A stretch of DNA of 64,000 nucleotides from Syngnathus acus (lineage: Eukaryota > Chordata > Actinopteri > Syngnathiformes > Syngnathidae), in NCBI RefSeq assembly GCF_901709675.1, contig NC_051092.1:1430491-1494490 (forward strand), read 5' to 3'. Shown here one piece after another: positions 1-12,560 of this stretch. How positions within the stretch are numbered: position 1 is the first letter of the stretch; every line of letters starts with the position of its first letter. A program made the position numbers and the translations under genes. Under the pieces are notes generated by a model, which was not told the origin of the DNA, made no database searches, and saw nothing but the letters and a program-made list of their open reading frames with translations.

Positions 1-392
1 CTGGGGAACTAGGAAACGAGCTTGCGAGACCCTTTTGGAATTTAAATCTACCCCCTCCCCCATGGACTGTTTGTACAACAGTGTCAGTTATTTTTCTTCT
101 CACTTTTGTGTTGTGTGGGCAACATTAGGTCCTGATTGATTGCTAATGCTGGAACTGGGACAATACCTTACAAGCTTTTATTTTGGAAATAATAATAATA
201 TAATAAATACCTCATAACTATTAGTGAATGCAATAACATTATCTAACATACGACATTTTTTTTAGAAATATAACTTTTTTGTACTCGAAGGATTTGTGTA
301 TATTTTAAATTAAAACAGCAAGTTTTTATTTTCATGATATATTTAGCAAAAAGAAAACGATTAAATTAAAACAGCAAGTTTGTGTTTTCATT

Positions 393-434
393 TTATATAT
401 ATATATATATACATACACACACACACACACAAAC
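393..434. repeat. (TA)n(CA)n compound microsatellite
   Basis: A short run of TA dinucleotides passes into CA dinucleotides. It is a simple repeat only. Confidence 0.85.
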
Positions 435-1471
435 ACATTTATTAGGAAGAAATAAAATAGTGGCTACATGTTCAAAGTTAAAAAAAAAAAAAATCTTGTA
501 GAATAAAAATACGGAGAACATTTTATTTCAGTAATGAAAATTGTGAAGAACCAGGTGTGAAGGAGGAAAAAAATTCTGTTAAATTTCATTAGAATTACTT
601 TGATCAAAATGAATAAATAGGCACATCCAGACCAAAATGGCTTTGACCCATTTCTCCCTTTCTCACATCCTTTACTGTGTGCAAAAGCAAAAATCAACTC
701 TTGCCGCAACTTTTAATTTGATAATCCCCCACCAGTGTTGTTGGCATTGTCCTTGTTGCTCCACTATGTTCCACTTAGACAACGACGAAGGTCATCTCCA
801 GCGTGGGATGAAATATAGACCGCATGTAAAAACCCCGGCGTTGTCGTTTAATTAAAATAATTCATTAAAGTGGAGGCCCAAGGTAATTAGCATGTATAAT
901 TTATGATTTGCTTAATGCACACGGGCGGTGGCCTCTGCAATAAACTCAACTTAACCTCAAGTACGGGGGAACTGATACAGACGGGGCTGTTGTTATTTAC
1001 TATGTGTTTATTGTTTGGCTATTTGTCAAGAGGATGTGAGTGTTTGGTAAAACCTGCCCGTTGTCTGGCTCTCGCAAACAACTTATTTGTTTATGGGTTT
1101 ATCTTGTGGATTTATGCTCACGCCAAAAGGAAAAATGTCACATTTGTTTCAAAAGGGGGATTTGTCAGTCCTCCCTCTCCCTTCAACATACATGTTTATA
1201 TTTACCTGCTGGTCACCAGAGTTGAAAAATAGTTCACGCTTGATGCTGACAGAATGAGGACATTCACCGACAGCAGCGGGTTAGCAGGCTGTCAGGGGGG
1301 GTGGGGGGAGCAAAAGTCATCACAGATGGACACTAAACACTAATATGTCAAGTTTGGGCAGGACTTTGACATTTTTAAACATGCCTGCTGGCTGTTTTAA
1401 TTTCTTGCAAGCTTTTTTTACTTAACCAAATATTTTCCCTTGAAGCCGTGTAAACAGGTTTAGTGGTTTAT

Positions 1472-1540
<69 letters not shown>
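1472..1540. repeat. (GATA)n microsatellite, about 17 copies
   Basis: An uninterrupted GATA run of 69 bases, probably length-polymorphic. Confidence 0.98.
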
Positions 1541-1541
<1 letters not shown>

Positions 1542-2074
1542 ATGGAGCAACCACTTTGCCTCTGTATGCGACTGACTATGCTGCTACATGTTTTTTTTGA
1601 CGAAATACGTGACTTGGCAGTGAGGGAGAGCGAAGGGCAGGTGAAGCGGGAGAGGCAGGGCAGGGCAGGGCAGGGTTCCTTTCCGAGGCTGGCTCAGCCA
1701 AACACCCGTGTGTGCATGAAATTAGAGTGTCAACATGTGATTCATGCTGCTGGCTGGTGACTGTGAAACAAATTATGTCAGCGGGTGGCAAAAGTCCACT
1801 GCAGCAGCAGACAGTGGACGTCATGAGAGATTCGGACTTGGTGGATATTCTCATTTTTAACTGGGTTTGGTGTCTTGCACACTTCCTCCATCTTCAGAAC
1901 ATGTTAATCTATGCTCTCACAGTTTTAGAGAACTAAAAAGATTCATTTTGGCCTGGGTTAAGAGGATCTAAAATTTCGCGATATGAATAAATTCCATATG
2001 TTCTAACATCTTTTTTTTTTAAATCTATTTTTATATTTTTAATTATTCCTCAGTTTAATAGCAATGGACGAGTA

Positions 2075-2155
2075 CAAATAGACAATACCGGCAATAGTTT
2101 TGAGGTATTGTGTATTGTAGAGGCTGCCGATACCAGCCACCGATACTTAAGGTAA
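2075..2155. mobile_element. Relic of a CGATACC-type DNA element
   Basis: The motifs AATACCGGCAATAG, GCCGATACCAGCCACCGATACTTAAGG resemble fish hAT-type ends carrying GCCGATACC. A similar fragment with GGTATCGATTCC and GCCGATACCAAC lies at 63,780-63,835. The ends are not defined. Confidence 0.35.
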
Positions 2156-5100
2156 AGAAAAGTGGTGTTTTTTTTTTACACAAATTGAGGACGAAAGAAA
2201 AATCCTAAATTTCACTGTACTGATGAACGGAGGTGTAGACTGCAGGTTAAAAAGTTTAGAAAACCCTTAACCGGGGGTCAACTTTTAACAATACAAGCAA
2301 ACTCCAGTGAAATACGACGAGTTCACAAGGCCAGCCGCGCTCCCCCGCCTGTCATCCCGTTTTGACTCCATGCGTGGATTTTTGTTCCGCCTCCTGTTAC
2401 TGTCTCGCCTGCGTCTCGGGCGGGTCGAGACAAGGTGAGACAAAACTAATAGAACGGCATCGTCAAACTTCAGGCTCCAGCCTTGACAACCTGCAGCTAC
2501 AACATCTGACGTGTCTTTCGCAAGCCTTCCGCCGTTTCGTTCGTTAGCGCCACGAACGGCATTCAAGCTAGCTTCACAGATGTCATTCGAGGTCGCGAAG
2601 GGCGTTCTTGCTCTCGGCGCTGACCAAACGCTTGTTGGTGCAGAACTCGAGTGTGAGAAGCCAGTTGAGACAAACAAGCGGCGTTAATGAAGGTACTTAA
2701 GAGATTTGCCACGACAGTGTTTTTCCTTCTCAACTGCTTTAGCTATGACGTGTTACAACTGTAGCAGATTCTGTGGATTCTATCACGTCGTTGTTTCTCC
2801 TTTCAAACGTGCGACAAGAAGCTAATTCTTCACCGCTTCTTGGGATCTTATCCTAGGGCCGTAAACTAACACTTGCGCTGGACTTCAAAGGTGTGCCGAG
2901 GAGCAGAGGTGAAAGGTCGGAGGGGGGGTGGGGCTTCATCCACTTGGGGCCAGTTACTGCGTAGGAGCTGATTAGCGGGAGTTGCGCAGCGATAGCCCCC
3001 GTGGGGCGGTAGTTGGAGCAATGAGGTGTGAGTTTTGACAGCTCCCGTTTCACCCCTCGGGGTAACTTGCCGGGTCCTCAGAGGGGCCGGGGCCGGCCGG
3101 GCGGGCGGGTGCTGCGCTGGATAGGAAGTTGACGGTAATTGCCATTCAGCCGGTGGGACAGAAGAAGCGGCAGCCCAGATCAGAGTCCATTTCCTCTTTT
3201 GAGATCCCAACTCCTTTTTTCCCTACTGTCCGACGACATCTTGTCAAAGTTTCTCTTGCCTCTTCACTCCAAACACTTGATTGAGAAGCGTCCCAGATGG
3301 CTGTTTGTTATTGCACAACAAGGCGACATTGTTTTGTTAATTGGACTTCATCTGTCTTTGATCCAATCTCACGTTGTCATGGCTGGTGTGAAAATCCCGA
3401 TTAAGTGCATGATCCAAGCGCTGCGCTCATTGTGATTGTGATGATCTCTCGCATTGAAATTCCTCTTTGTTCCTTTGTGTCTTTGTTAGCCAGCACAATG
3501 TGGGGTTAATTAGCAGCCACCGGTAAACTCTGCGTTCCGGAATCCTTCATCACAGCTCAAGTGTGCTCTTTACTTGGAAGAACCGGCGCCGCTGGCACTA
3601 ACAAGACCCCAACACAAGACCCCGGCCAATTGAAAGCAAGCGCAATGCAAACGCTACGGCAACTTTAATCCCTTTTCAGTCTCCGCTGTAATTGTTTCTA
3701 CACTTCATTAATGACTCGCATTGTGGCTTTGGTTCTCCTCGCCAACATGCTGTCCGTCCAATCGATTGGAACAATGCAAAACTTTACCTGACACCGTGTT
3801 CAATTATTTGCGTTTTTAGTTTCTGGGGTAAAAAAGTAAACAAACATCCAAAATGGCAATTAAAAAAGAAAAACAATTCAGAAAAACACACTACTGAGGT
3901 CTATTAACAGAGACATTTCTTTTAAGAACCATCTTTGCATGTCCGAAACGTCCTTGTCTGAGCAGTGTCAATATAATAATGGAGTACTCCGGTAAACTGA
4001 TACTTCTGAGTAATTTACGATTCTCTCAGCTTGTAGCAAAGCCGATTCAGCCTTCTCAACTTTACCTGAATAAATCCATCAGACTCATTTTATTGCCAAT
4101 CATCCGCTCAAAAATTTCTTTCAAAAGTTGCCATCTCTTGATTTATTCAAACAAAGGCTCTTCAACTGTATGGTATTAAATTTCCCAGCCAGTTAGCATT
4201 TAGCTGCTAGTTCCAATTAACCAACATAAGTCTCTATTTCTTGCACAGTAGTTGCAGTGAGCACGGCGCGTTTATCTGTAATTTCGCCTTTCCGCCAGCC
4301 ACTTCAGATTGTCCCGTTCCCTGGTGGTCTAATTTATGTTAAGTCACAAACCTCCCCTATGGCTGTTTTGAGAATTTCAGAATGGAGACCGCGTGCAGCA
4401 GGTTGATGCCGGTGCCACAATCCCCCGGTGTAATTGTTCTCTATGGGAAAGCACATCTCAGTGAAACCATCTGCAAGTCCATGGGGCAGTTTTCTTAGAA
4501 TGAGTGGACTTCTTAGGGGGTTCCCTCGGCAATCCAGTTTCTCTTGTGAAGCAAGTAATTAATTCAAATCTCAGGAAGTCAATAGCTGCCCGGATCAGAG
4601 ACACGTAGTATGCAGCTGCTGATACCTCCGTACATGCTGCTTGTCTTCTCAGGAAGTCACCAGACAAAAAAAAAAAGATGGCTACAATGGGTGCATACAC
4701 CCACACAGGCTTCAGATAACACAACTGTTATTTTTGTGCACCTCGATGCTACGGTGCACTTGTTGCTAATCTCAATTACGATGGGGGGGATGTACTTTAT
4801 ACTTTCAAGGTACTGTCTTTGCGTCTTGAAAAACAACAACAAAAATAATCATCCAATAGTTCTACTAAATGAGGTATTGGTTCACAAAAGTTGCTCTTAA
4901 AAAAAAAAAGAAAATCAGATTTTTGAATACATTATTTTTTTTTTTTTTGATGAGGCGTTAAAAAAAAGCAGTCACTCCTTTCTACTTTTTCGTTTTGTTC
5001 GCACAGGATGATGAAACGCAATGTAAGAGCCAAAAGCAGAACTTTAGGAATCATCTGCAACCCAACCATCTCTGCAAAGTAGAAAACGACACTTGAAGCG

Positions 5101-5639
5101 TTTTGCCTTTGAGGCTGTTTGACAATAATAACTTGAAAGTGTGCAAATTGGGCCCTGAAATCAAATCGCCTTCGGTGGTGGCGAGCGTGATTCACGTTGC
5201 AGTTAACCCCCTCTTCTCGCTCTCCTGAAGACGGACGGACGGACGGGGCAGGGCCCAGGCCAAATGCCTCGTTGGCTGCTTATTGTTATCGGGCCCGTGG
5301 AGGAAGCCACTGCTGTGCTTCCAGCCTGTCGCTGACAAACAAGTGTAAATAAGGATCTAAATAACAAACGAGGCAATGCAGGCTTGCGTGACGCTCTGAG
5401 CTTTACAGGGCACGGCTTTGGTCGGCCAACCTTTAATGACTCTGTTTGTCAAAGAGAGCGCGCAATGCTCGGCTAATTTCCTTTTCTTAGACGTCATTAG
5501 ATTGCGCCGGAGTAGACAATCGAAAAGGAAGAGTGTGAGACTTTGGACCTGGGCTTGTTGTCACGCAATGTTATTTAAATGGAATGCTTTTTAAGATTTA
5601 TTTCATGATAGGAGGAATGAGATTCTCCAGGCGAGTAAA

Positions 5640-5990
5640 TTGAGGGTTTTGAAATATAGCCATAATTGATATTAAGTAGAAATACGATTGTAGCTAAATA
5701 TCATTTCAGTAATGTATTCACGATTAAATTAATTAATAGGTTTTACAGAAATCTGAGAATATTTGCTGTCGAGAGGCAGATTTTCCGAGGATTTAGGAAT
5801 TTTAAATTAGCGTCTAAACGATTACTCAATGATCCAAAAAGTTGTCGATTCATTGATCGATTATTGCATCTCTGGATCCAATATAAAACCTGGCGTAAAA
5901 AATCTGCTTTTGTAAAATGAATCCGAACTAACCAAAACAAATAGTAGATTAATACCGATTAGCGATTAATCGGTATGCTGATTAAATTGA
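5640..5990. mobile_element. Decayed relic of the same ATCGATTA-rich family
   Basis: Repeated CGATTA, TCGATTCATTGATCGATTATTGCA and GATTAGCGATTAATCGG motifs resemble the relic at 48.7-48.9 kb. The ends are not defined and there is no intact reading frame. Confidence 0.4.
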
Positions 5991-8900
5991 GCTCTTCAAA
6001 TAATTGTGGAACTGGCAAATAACAGTAGTCTCATTATTTATTGCATAGAAATCTATACCACAACCATGTATCCTTAAATATATAAAATCAAATGTGTTTA
6101 TAAGGTTCATAAAAAAAAAAATACAAAATTATAAAATAAAAACACAGTTCACCAAATCAAACCAACGTATTTGCTGGCCGAATCTATTTTCCCCACGGGA
6201 GCCGGTTAAACAACTTTATTGACATTTCCACTGTGACCAAATGGAAGCCATGTCAACAAGTTTTTCTCCCACTTGACCCCTGACAGTCAGGAGTCGCGCT
6301 CCTCTTTGCGTGTTGTGCGTGCGGCGTGATGGAGGGTCCTCAATGCAGCATATGAGCGAGTTATGAGGCCGCCTCTCGCGCTCGCTGGAAGGGGCTTGCC
6401 CTGGCGGCCACAAATCAGCAGGGAAAGCAGGCTTGACTCTTCAAAGGCTGGGCTTCAACCCCGCCCCCCCGCACATGATTTACAGCCCCCACAGAGACAA
6501 AGTTAGGCATGGCCACTGTCTTTGCACCTGGGCCTTTATCAAGCCACCAGGATGAGCTCTTTGCAGAGGACATTCAAATGTACAAGGAGCAGATTAGGCC
6601 GACTCAATCTTCTTTTCTGGGAGAAAGAAAGAAGAGCGGGCGACTTCAAAAAGCCCTCGGCTTCTTAAACGGAGTGAAAGGCTTCGCCGGTGAACACAAC
6701 CTTGTGTATTGCCAGTGCTAATTCACAACTTATTCCTCTAATACACTGGCCGAGCACTTTTAATTGCGTTACTTCGCATTCCAAAGACGTGTTTGTAGCT
6801 TTTAATTGGGGCTCTCTTTGAAATCATTGAAATGTATGACATGTGGGGGCAACTTCAACAGTTCCCGTGCTTGGCTCGGAGGCGGAATTTGCATTCCCTG
6901 GCCCCGGTGCTTACTCAAATAGCGCCTATGACACTAATGACGCCTCACTTTTCAAACGACGTGCATGCTTGTCATTGTTGTCATTTCAAAGACGTAAATG
7001 TACAATTATTTGTCTGTGTCTTCTTTTTTGTTGTTGTTGAACGAGCACAACAAATGTTTAGTTTTTGCGCAATAGTTACCTTGATAGGAGGAAATAGTTA
7101 CGACCATTATTTAATATGTGAAAGCTCTAAAATTGGGAAAGGCTGAGTAAAAACCTTTGCGGGGAGGGGGGGGGCGACGGTGCACATGTTCACACTGTGT
7201 TCAAAACACTTTGGCGAGTCTCAGTTACTTTTTCAGATCAACTTCTTTCTCCCTGAATGAATTCTTTCTTGGGCCTTTTCTGTCGAGCTCTCTTGAATCA
7301 TCCTTTAATCCAGAGAAAAGGGAGCCCGGGACCGGCTGTCATTTAGCGCCGCCGCTGCCAGGACTGCTGGCTTAAATAAAGTCAGTGTAGCATGAATCTC
7401 ATTCTGTGTGGATGTATGGCTCCGGCCGGGGATGCTGAATGTTGCGTCTGGAGAGCCGGTCCTCCTCCAAAACCTCCGTGCAAATGCCTGGCGACTGCAC
7501 GGTTACCCACAGTAGAAAAAAAGAGGACCACCCACTTAGGGGTGAGAGGGGATTTGAAGCTCCCCCTGCCTGCCTATTTCTTTGCCAGTCTTTTCCGATG
7601 GTGTTTGCAATGTAACTCTTTAGCGCTCTGAATGTGAGGCTTCTACTGTTGAATTTTTGGGGGACGCCACGCACGAGTAGGTCATGTGAACTTTGTGATT
7701 AGTGTGTGTGCCCCCCCCCCCCCCCCAGTAAAGTGTATGTTTGCGTGTCCAGTAGAGTTTCATTGTTGATGAGAAAGTTATTTGAATTGATTTTAACGTG
7801 TGTATTCTATTTTCAAAATTATATTGAACATTTTACATGTCTTGGAACTGCTAGTATCCATTACGTATTTCTAACTTTTTTTAATATCTTTTTTATTATA
7901 TCATATATTTTTATTATATATTTGTTTATTTATCTTTGATTCTATTTTTATCATATCTCTTATTATTTTTATTTATCTTTGATTTTATTTTTATTTTATC
8001 TTTTATTATACTAATGGAATATGAAGTTAAATGAATATTTTTAAAGTGAAATGTTGAAGTCTCAAGGCCAACTCAATTGGTCAGCATTCCAAGAAGTCAC
8101 ATTGCCAACTAGTGGCCTGGCATGCAAATTACAGTATTTTCTTTTTTCTGCAATATTTAGAACGGTCGTGAAAATGTTATCAGTATATGATAAATTTTTT
8201 ATGCATTCATAACTGAGAGACGATGATGAAAAAAAAGTTGTCTTGATGACTATGAAAGAAAAAAGTTGAGCTGCAGTTTTGGGAAATAACACTGTCCTCT
8301 TTTCTCTCTTTGCCACTTTTCTTTGAGGTCTTGTATATTTGGATTTCCCGCTTCACTGCTCCACCCCAACATGTTCATTTTCAACTGGCCGTCTCCATTT
8401 ACAAGCTGTTTTGATCAACTTTTTCCACAAAGCCCAACAAAACGGAGGGAGGGGAGCTTTGCCGCCAGCGGGGGGTCGAACGGGAACATTGTCCATGAAC
8501 TTCTCCTCATCTCCATAGCCCGGTGTTGTAGACAAACAAATCTTTCCATCCGCAGCGGACGGGGTCACGGCGTTAACAGACGAAGGAATGCTGCGGAGAG
8601 AAAATATTGTCCACCAATGACACAGAAGTAATTTGGGTCTCACATCGGGCTCTTTTGTTGCCTCAAAGTGTTTGACCCGGAGGTCCCTGTCAGCGTCGTT
8701 CTTAATGGCAGCCCGAGCAGAGTGACAGGCCCAGAAAGTAAAACATTTTACTGCTAATAGTGGGGCTCCAGAGGCTTAGGCATAAATATTTAAGCTCCTC
8801 TCCCTTGTCCCAAATACTGGGGGGTCTCCATGGTGCATTTATCTATAATGCAGGAAAAAGAGCAAATATATCCGCTGGATGCCACCATAATGGCTTGTTG

Positions 8901-11900
8901 GCACTTTTTTCTCCTCCTCCTCCTTTTCTTTTCGGCGAGTAGTTAAATGGAATTAGCGAGCGTGTTAACTCAAACTTTTTTCCTTTTCACGAGGAAGCGG
9001 CAAAGCATGTTGAGCAAGCCTCGCGGGACTTCAATTATTAAACGGGCTCTCGTCGTCAATTTCCTTCGTATGGCAACCGAGTGCGAGCTTTGGCCTATTT
9101 TCTCAAAGTAAACTTCATTAAAAAGTCTATGTGGCTTGTGAAGGTGGTCTGACGTGCCTTGAATGATGGTCTCCCCGAACAAAGCTGCTACACAAGCCGT
9201 CGAATTATCTCTGTCAAACTTTGGCGTAATCTGCGCTGATCCTCTTAAAAATATTTAAATGAAAGCATTTGCACATCAATTGTTTCCATGGCAACGCTGT
9301 GTGGATTCTTCTCGGGGGGGGGGGGTGCCTCTTTAACACTGAGCTTTAGAAAAAGCACATCTCCTTCTGTTGTGTTGACAAACAACAAAACAAACAATAT
9401 TAAATGGAGGAGCTGGGCTTTTTCACACCATTGATGGATGGAGGATCAGAAAGGCGCAGGGAAATGGAGTTGAATTGAACACTCAAGTTGGTAATGATAT
9501 GATTGGTGCTCTGGGATGTGTCGTTATACATGGGCTATAAAGCCCACTGAGAGCCTTTGGAATGAAGAGCCAATCCAATGCAGGACCCTTCATAAATATT
9601 CACTGAGCCACCTCATCAGTACTTTATGGCTCCATATTATTGCTGCCGTGCTAAGAAGCCCTGGGAGGAACTCCTCGCCCCCTAGTGGCAGATCAATAAA
9701 TTAGACAAACTGCATCGGGGGTGGTGGGAAAAATAAATAAATAAATAAAAATATGTGCGGGGGTAGCGACACGATTATATTGTGGAAACAACAGCGCATC
9801 CGTTGTACTTCCTTTTTGTATTCTGGGAAACAAAAAGAACAGTGTATTAATATATAGCTGGTGGCTTAATGAGGATTTGCATGGTGGATTCATTAATTTG
9901 TTGCTAATAGGCACAAACAGGAGAAAACAAACTTCTTTAAGGCTGAGATGTACACTTCTAAGTAAGTAATGTAAATTATGCAGATTGTGTTGGTTATTCT
10001 GACAAAGAGGTTGTTTTTTTTTTTGTATGAGGTGCTTTAAAAGATTGCTCCTTCCTGGCATTTTATCAATTGCACACTCCCATCAATAAATCACCAGGCG
10101 CATTTGAATTATGAGTCTGCTTTGCTCAAACAAATACACGGTGGTGATTAATGATATGGATTGTTCACAAAGGATTTAATGTCATAATTTACATGTCGCC
10201 AGTGTAGTACAGCACGCCCGATCATTTAGTTAGCGCCGCAGTTCAAATATTAGTTCTTCAACTGCCATTCAAATGATTATTCCGATGTACAAACAGCGGC
10301 AGCTTTTTGTCCTCGCCAACTTTGCGCGTTTTTTTTTCTTTTCTGCAAGAACGTGGCTCTCTGATGCAACCCGAGTGAAGACGTGGGGCCTCGTAACTCT
10401 GCTGCAATCCATGCCTGCAAACGCAGCCCCCCTGGTCGTCTCCATAAAATCCGCTTTAATCAGCAGAGCATCAATTAACAGCCAACAGTTTGAAATAAAA
10501 TGTCACCTTGCCGTTTCAGGGAGAAGCCTTCTCCCCCTCAAGGTTTCAAGTGGAGAACTTTCAAATCCTTTCTTATGCTAATTTCCCCGTCGTGCGCTAC
10601 CATACACAATTCCATTAACTTCGGGAGGGCTAATTATGTTTGGAAAGTTTTCAAACGCAGTGATGTAATTAACACCAAATAGTTTTACTACAAAATGGGA
10701 GAACAGTTCTCACCCTTAAAGTTTGCATTTGCAGTTTTATTTTGGGAAATGTCCAGAGTAGAGAACCTTGGGTCTAGATAACACTTTGTACCTTGTTGCT
10801 ACTTTTACGAATGGTAGTGGCATTAAAGACTAAACCGACTGCAAGCACTAAATGGCTGTCAAGGATCTTCACAAAGGCGAGCCTAAGTGACACCATGTTA
10901 ACGTTGTTTTCCGTTTTGCATACAGTTCAATATTTCAGAATAACCGATGGCAGTAGTTGGGCCTCGGGGAGGGGGGGATCTTGCTTCAGACCAAAATATG
11001 GAAATTGGGACTGGTTGCTGGAGAGTTGCCAGTTTGCTTCCCAAGTACGACTGCGGTGCCCTTGAGCAAAGAACCCCCCCCTGCCCCCCTCCAATATTGC
11101 TTAAGGCACTTGTTCATACCCTCCCATATACTGACGTCTCCCTTTGTGCATGTGTGTATACCTCTGGCCAATTCCATCACTTTTAATAATTAAGTGCAAA
11201 ATATAAAACATTTAAATTTGCCCTCTCGTGGTGTCAATTTTCTAAAAAAAAAAAAAGCATGGATTTTATTTTGCAATCGAAACCGGGCCATGCGTGCAAA
11301 TATCACATTGTGAGGCCATCCCCTTTCCGTCCTCTGGGTCCAAATAATGGCTTTGGACTGAACAATGCTGAGGTGGGTTGGAGCAGTGCAGTATATCAAG
11401 CCAAGCGATGGCCATGTGATAATTCTCCAAAGTTAAACAGCCATAAACGGCTTGAGAACTCTGACCTTCACAATCTAACTAAGCAAGAGGAGCCAATGAT
11501 GTGGAACAGACCCATCTAGGCAGCCGCATGATGATAAACTATGCCCCCAGCTTTGCTAAAAAATAACTGTATGTCTTCTGTGACATATATAGTGCCAGCA
11601 TTTCAATACGATCCCAATTTATTTTGCACTAAAATGCTTTATCGTCGGCAGTAAAGCATGTGCGGAAGGCGGGAGGCGGAAGGGACGCGCGCGGCTGCCT
11701 GCCTGCCTGCCTGGCAAGCCGGGTGGGTGCAGCGATCGAGCGCGTCTCAAAGGCACATTGTTCTCTTTGCAGCTCGGCGGCGCTCGCGAGAAGGCCGTAA
11801 AAAACGATCAAAACTTATAAAGCTTATCATTAGTCTGCCTCTTGTCACTCACTCGCGCCGTTTTACTCGCTGTTTTTCCTCCGACGACTTTCTGCAAACT

Positions 11901-12439
11901 TGGGAGCAACTTCCAATGTGAGACAGACGAAATAATTTGATCTGCTCCTGTATCAGAAGCGTTTGAGAACAACCCCCCCCCCCCAATTCCTCCTCCCCCG
12001 CTACAACGCACACGCATGCACGCACACACAAATCCAATGAATTTACAGACGTTTAGGCTCTCGAGCGGTATTTGTCACTTTGTGTCAAAAAAGTCATCAC
12101 GGGGATAAAAAGGAAAAATTGCTATCGCGCGCCGTGAGCCCGTGCCATGATGCGGGGTCATTTACAATCCTATATCCTATTCAGACAGCGAGCAGAGCAG
12201 ACGAGGCAGCCGTGCATCTTTCACCACGCCGTGCCCTTCACACTTGTCATAGCAGCACCATAAACAGCATCCATAACAATTGAGGCCTCTGAGGGAAAGG
12301 CTCCGCTATGCAGAGGAGTCTCAGCTTTGCTCCCAAATGTGTTTTTTCTCTCCCTTTCAAGCGTTTCGGGGAAAAAAAAAAAAAAAAGCATGGCTTCTTG
12401 TCACGAGCTTCGCCTTCTCAGCAGGAATTACAGTTTGCA
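5991..12439. other. Intergenic, no gene recognised
   Basis: Mostly unique sequence with scattered homopolymers (16 C at 7,711) and an AT-rich block at 7,860-8,010. The repeat-free, TAAT-rich part at 10,090-10,680 (TAATTA at 10,631-10,636) could hold enhancers. No exon with homology was seen. Confidence 0.55.
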
Positions 12440-12560
12440 GCAAACGGCCCTATAATGAATGAATAATGTAGTGTTTAGTAAGAGGCTCTTCTTATTTGTA
12501 GAGGAAATCTTTACGGCTGTGTAATTAATCATAATTAAGAAGATTTTTGACAAGAGCTGA
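12440..12560. promoter_or_regulatory. Candidate conserved non-coding element
   Basis: Repeat-free, with ATGAATGAATAATG and two TAATTA cores ten bases apart (12,522-12,527, 12,532-12,537). This looks like a homeodomain-bound enhancer core. It is a sequence-texture call only. Confidence 0.25.

Larger units (their letters stand above)
1..5639. other. Intergenic, no gene recognised
   Basis: Holds the TA/CA and GATA microsatellites, a short GGCAG tandem near 1,655-1,676 and a transposon relic at 2,075-2,155. The stretch at 2,290-3,450 is richer in CpG than its surroundings. Open frames here are short and show no family resemblance. Confidence 0.6.

Noticed and set aside
8465-8485. GGTCGAACGGG resembling a tRNA B-box
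   Set aside because: No A-box, acceptor stem or cloverleaf fits around it.
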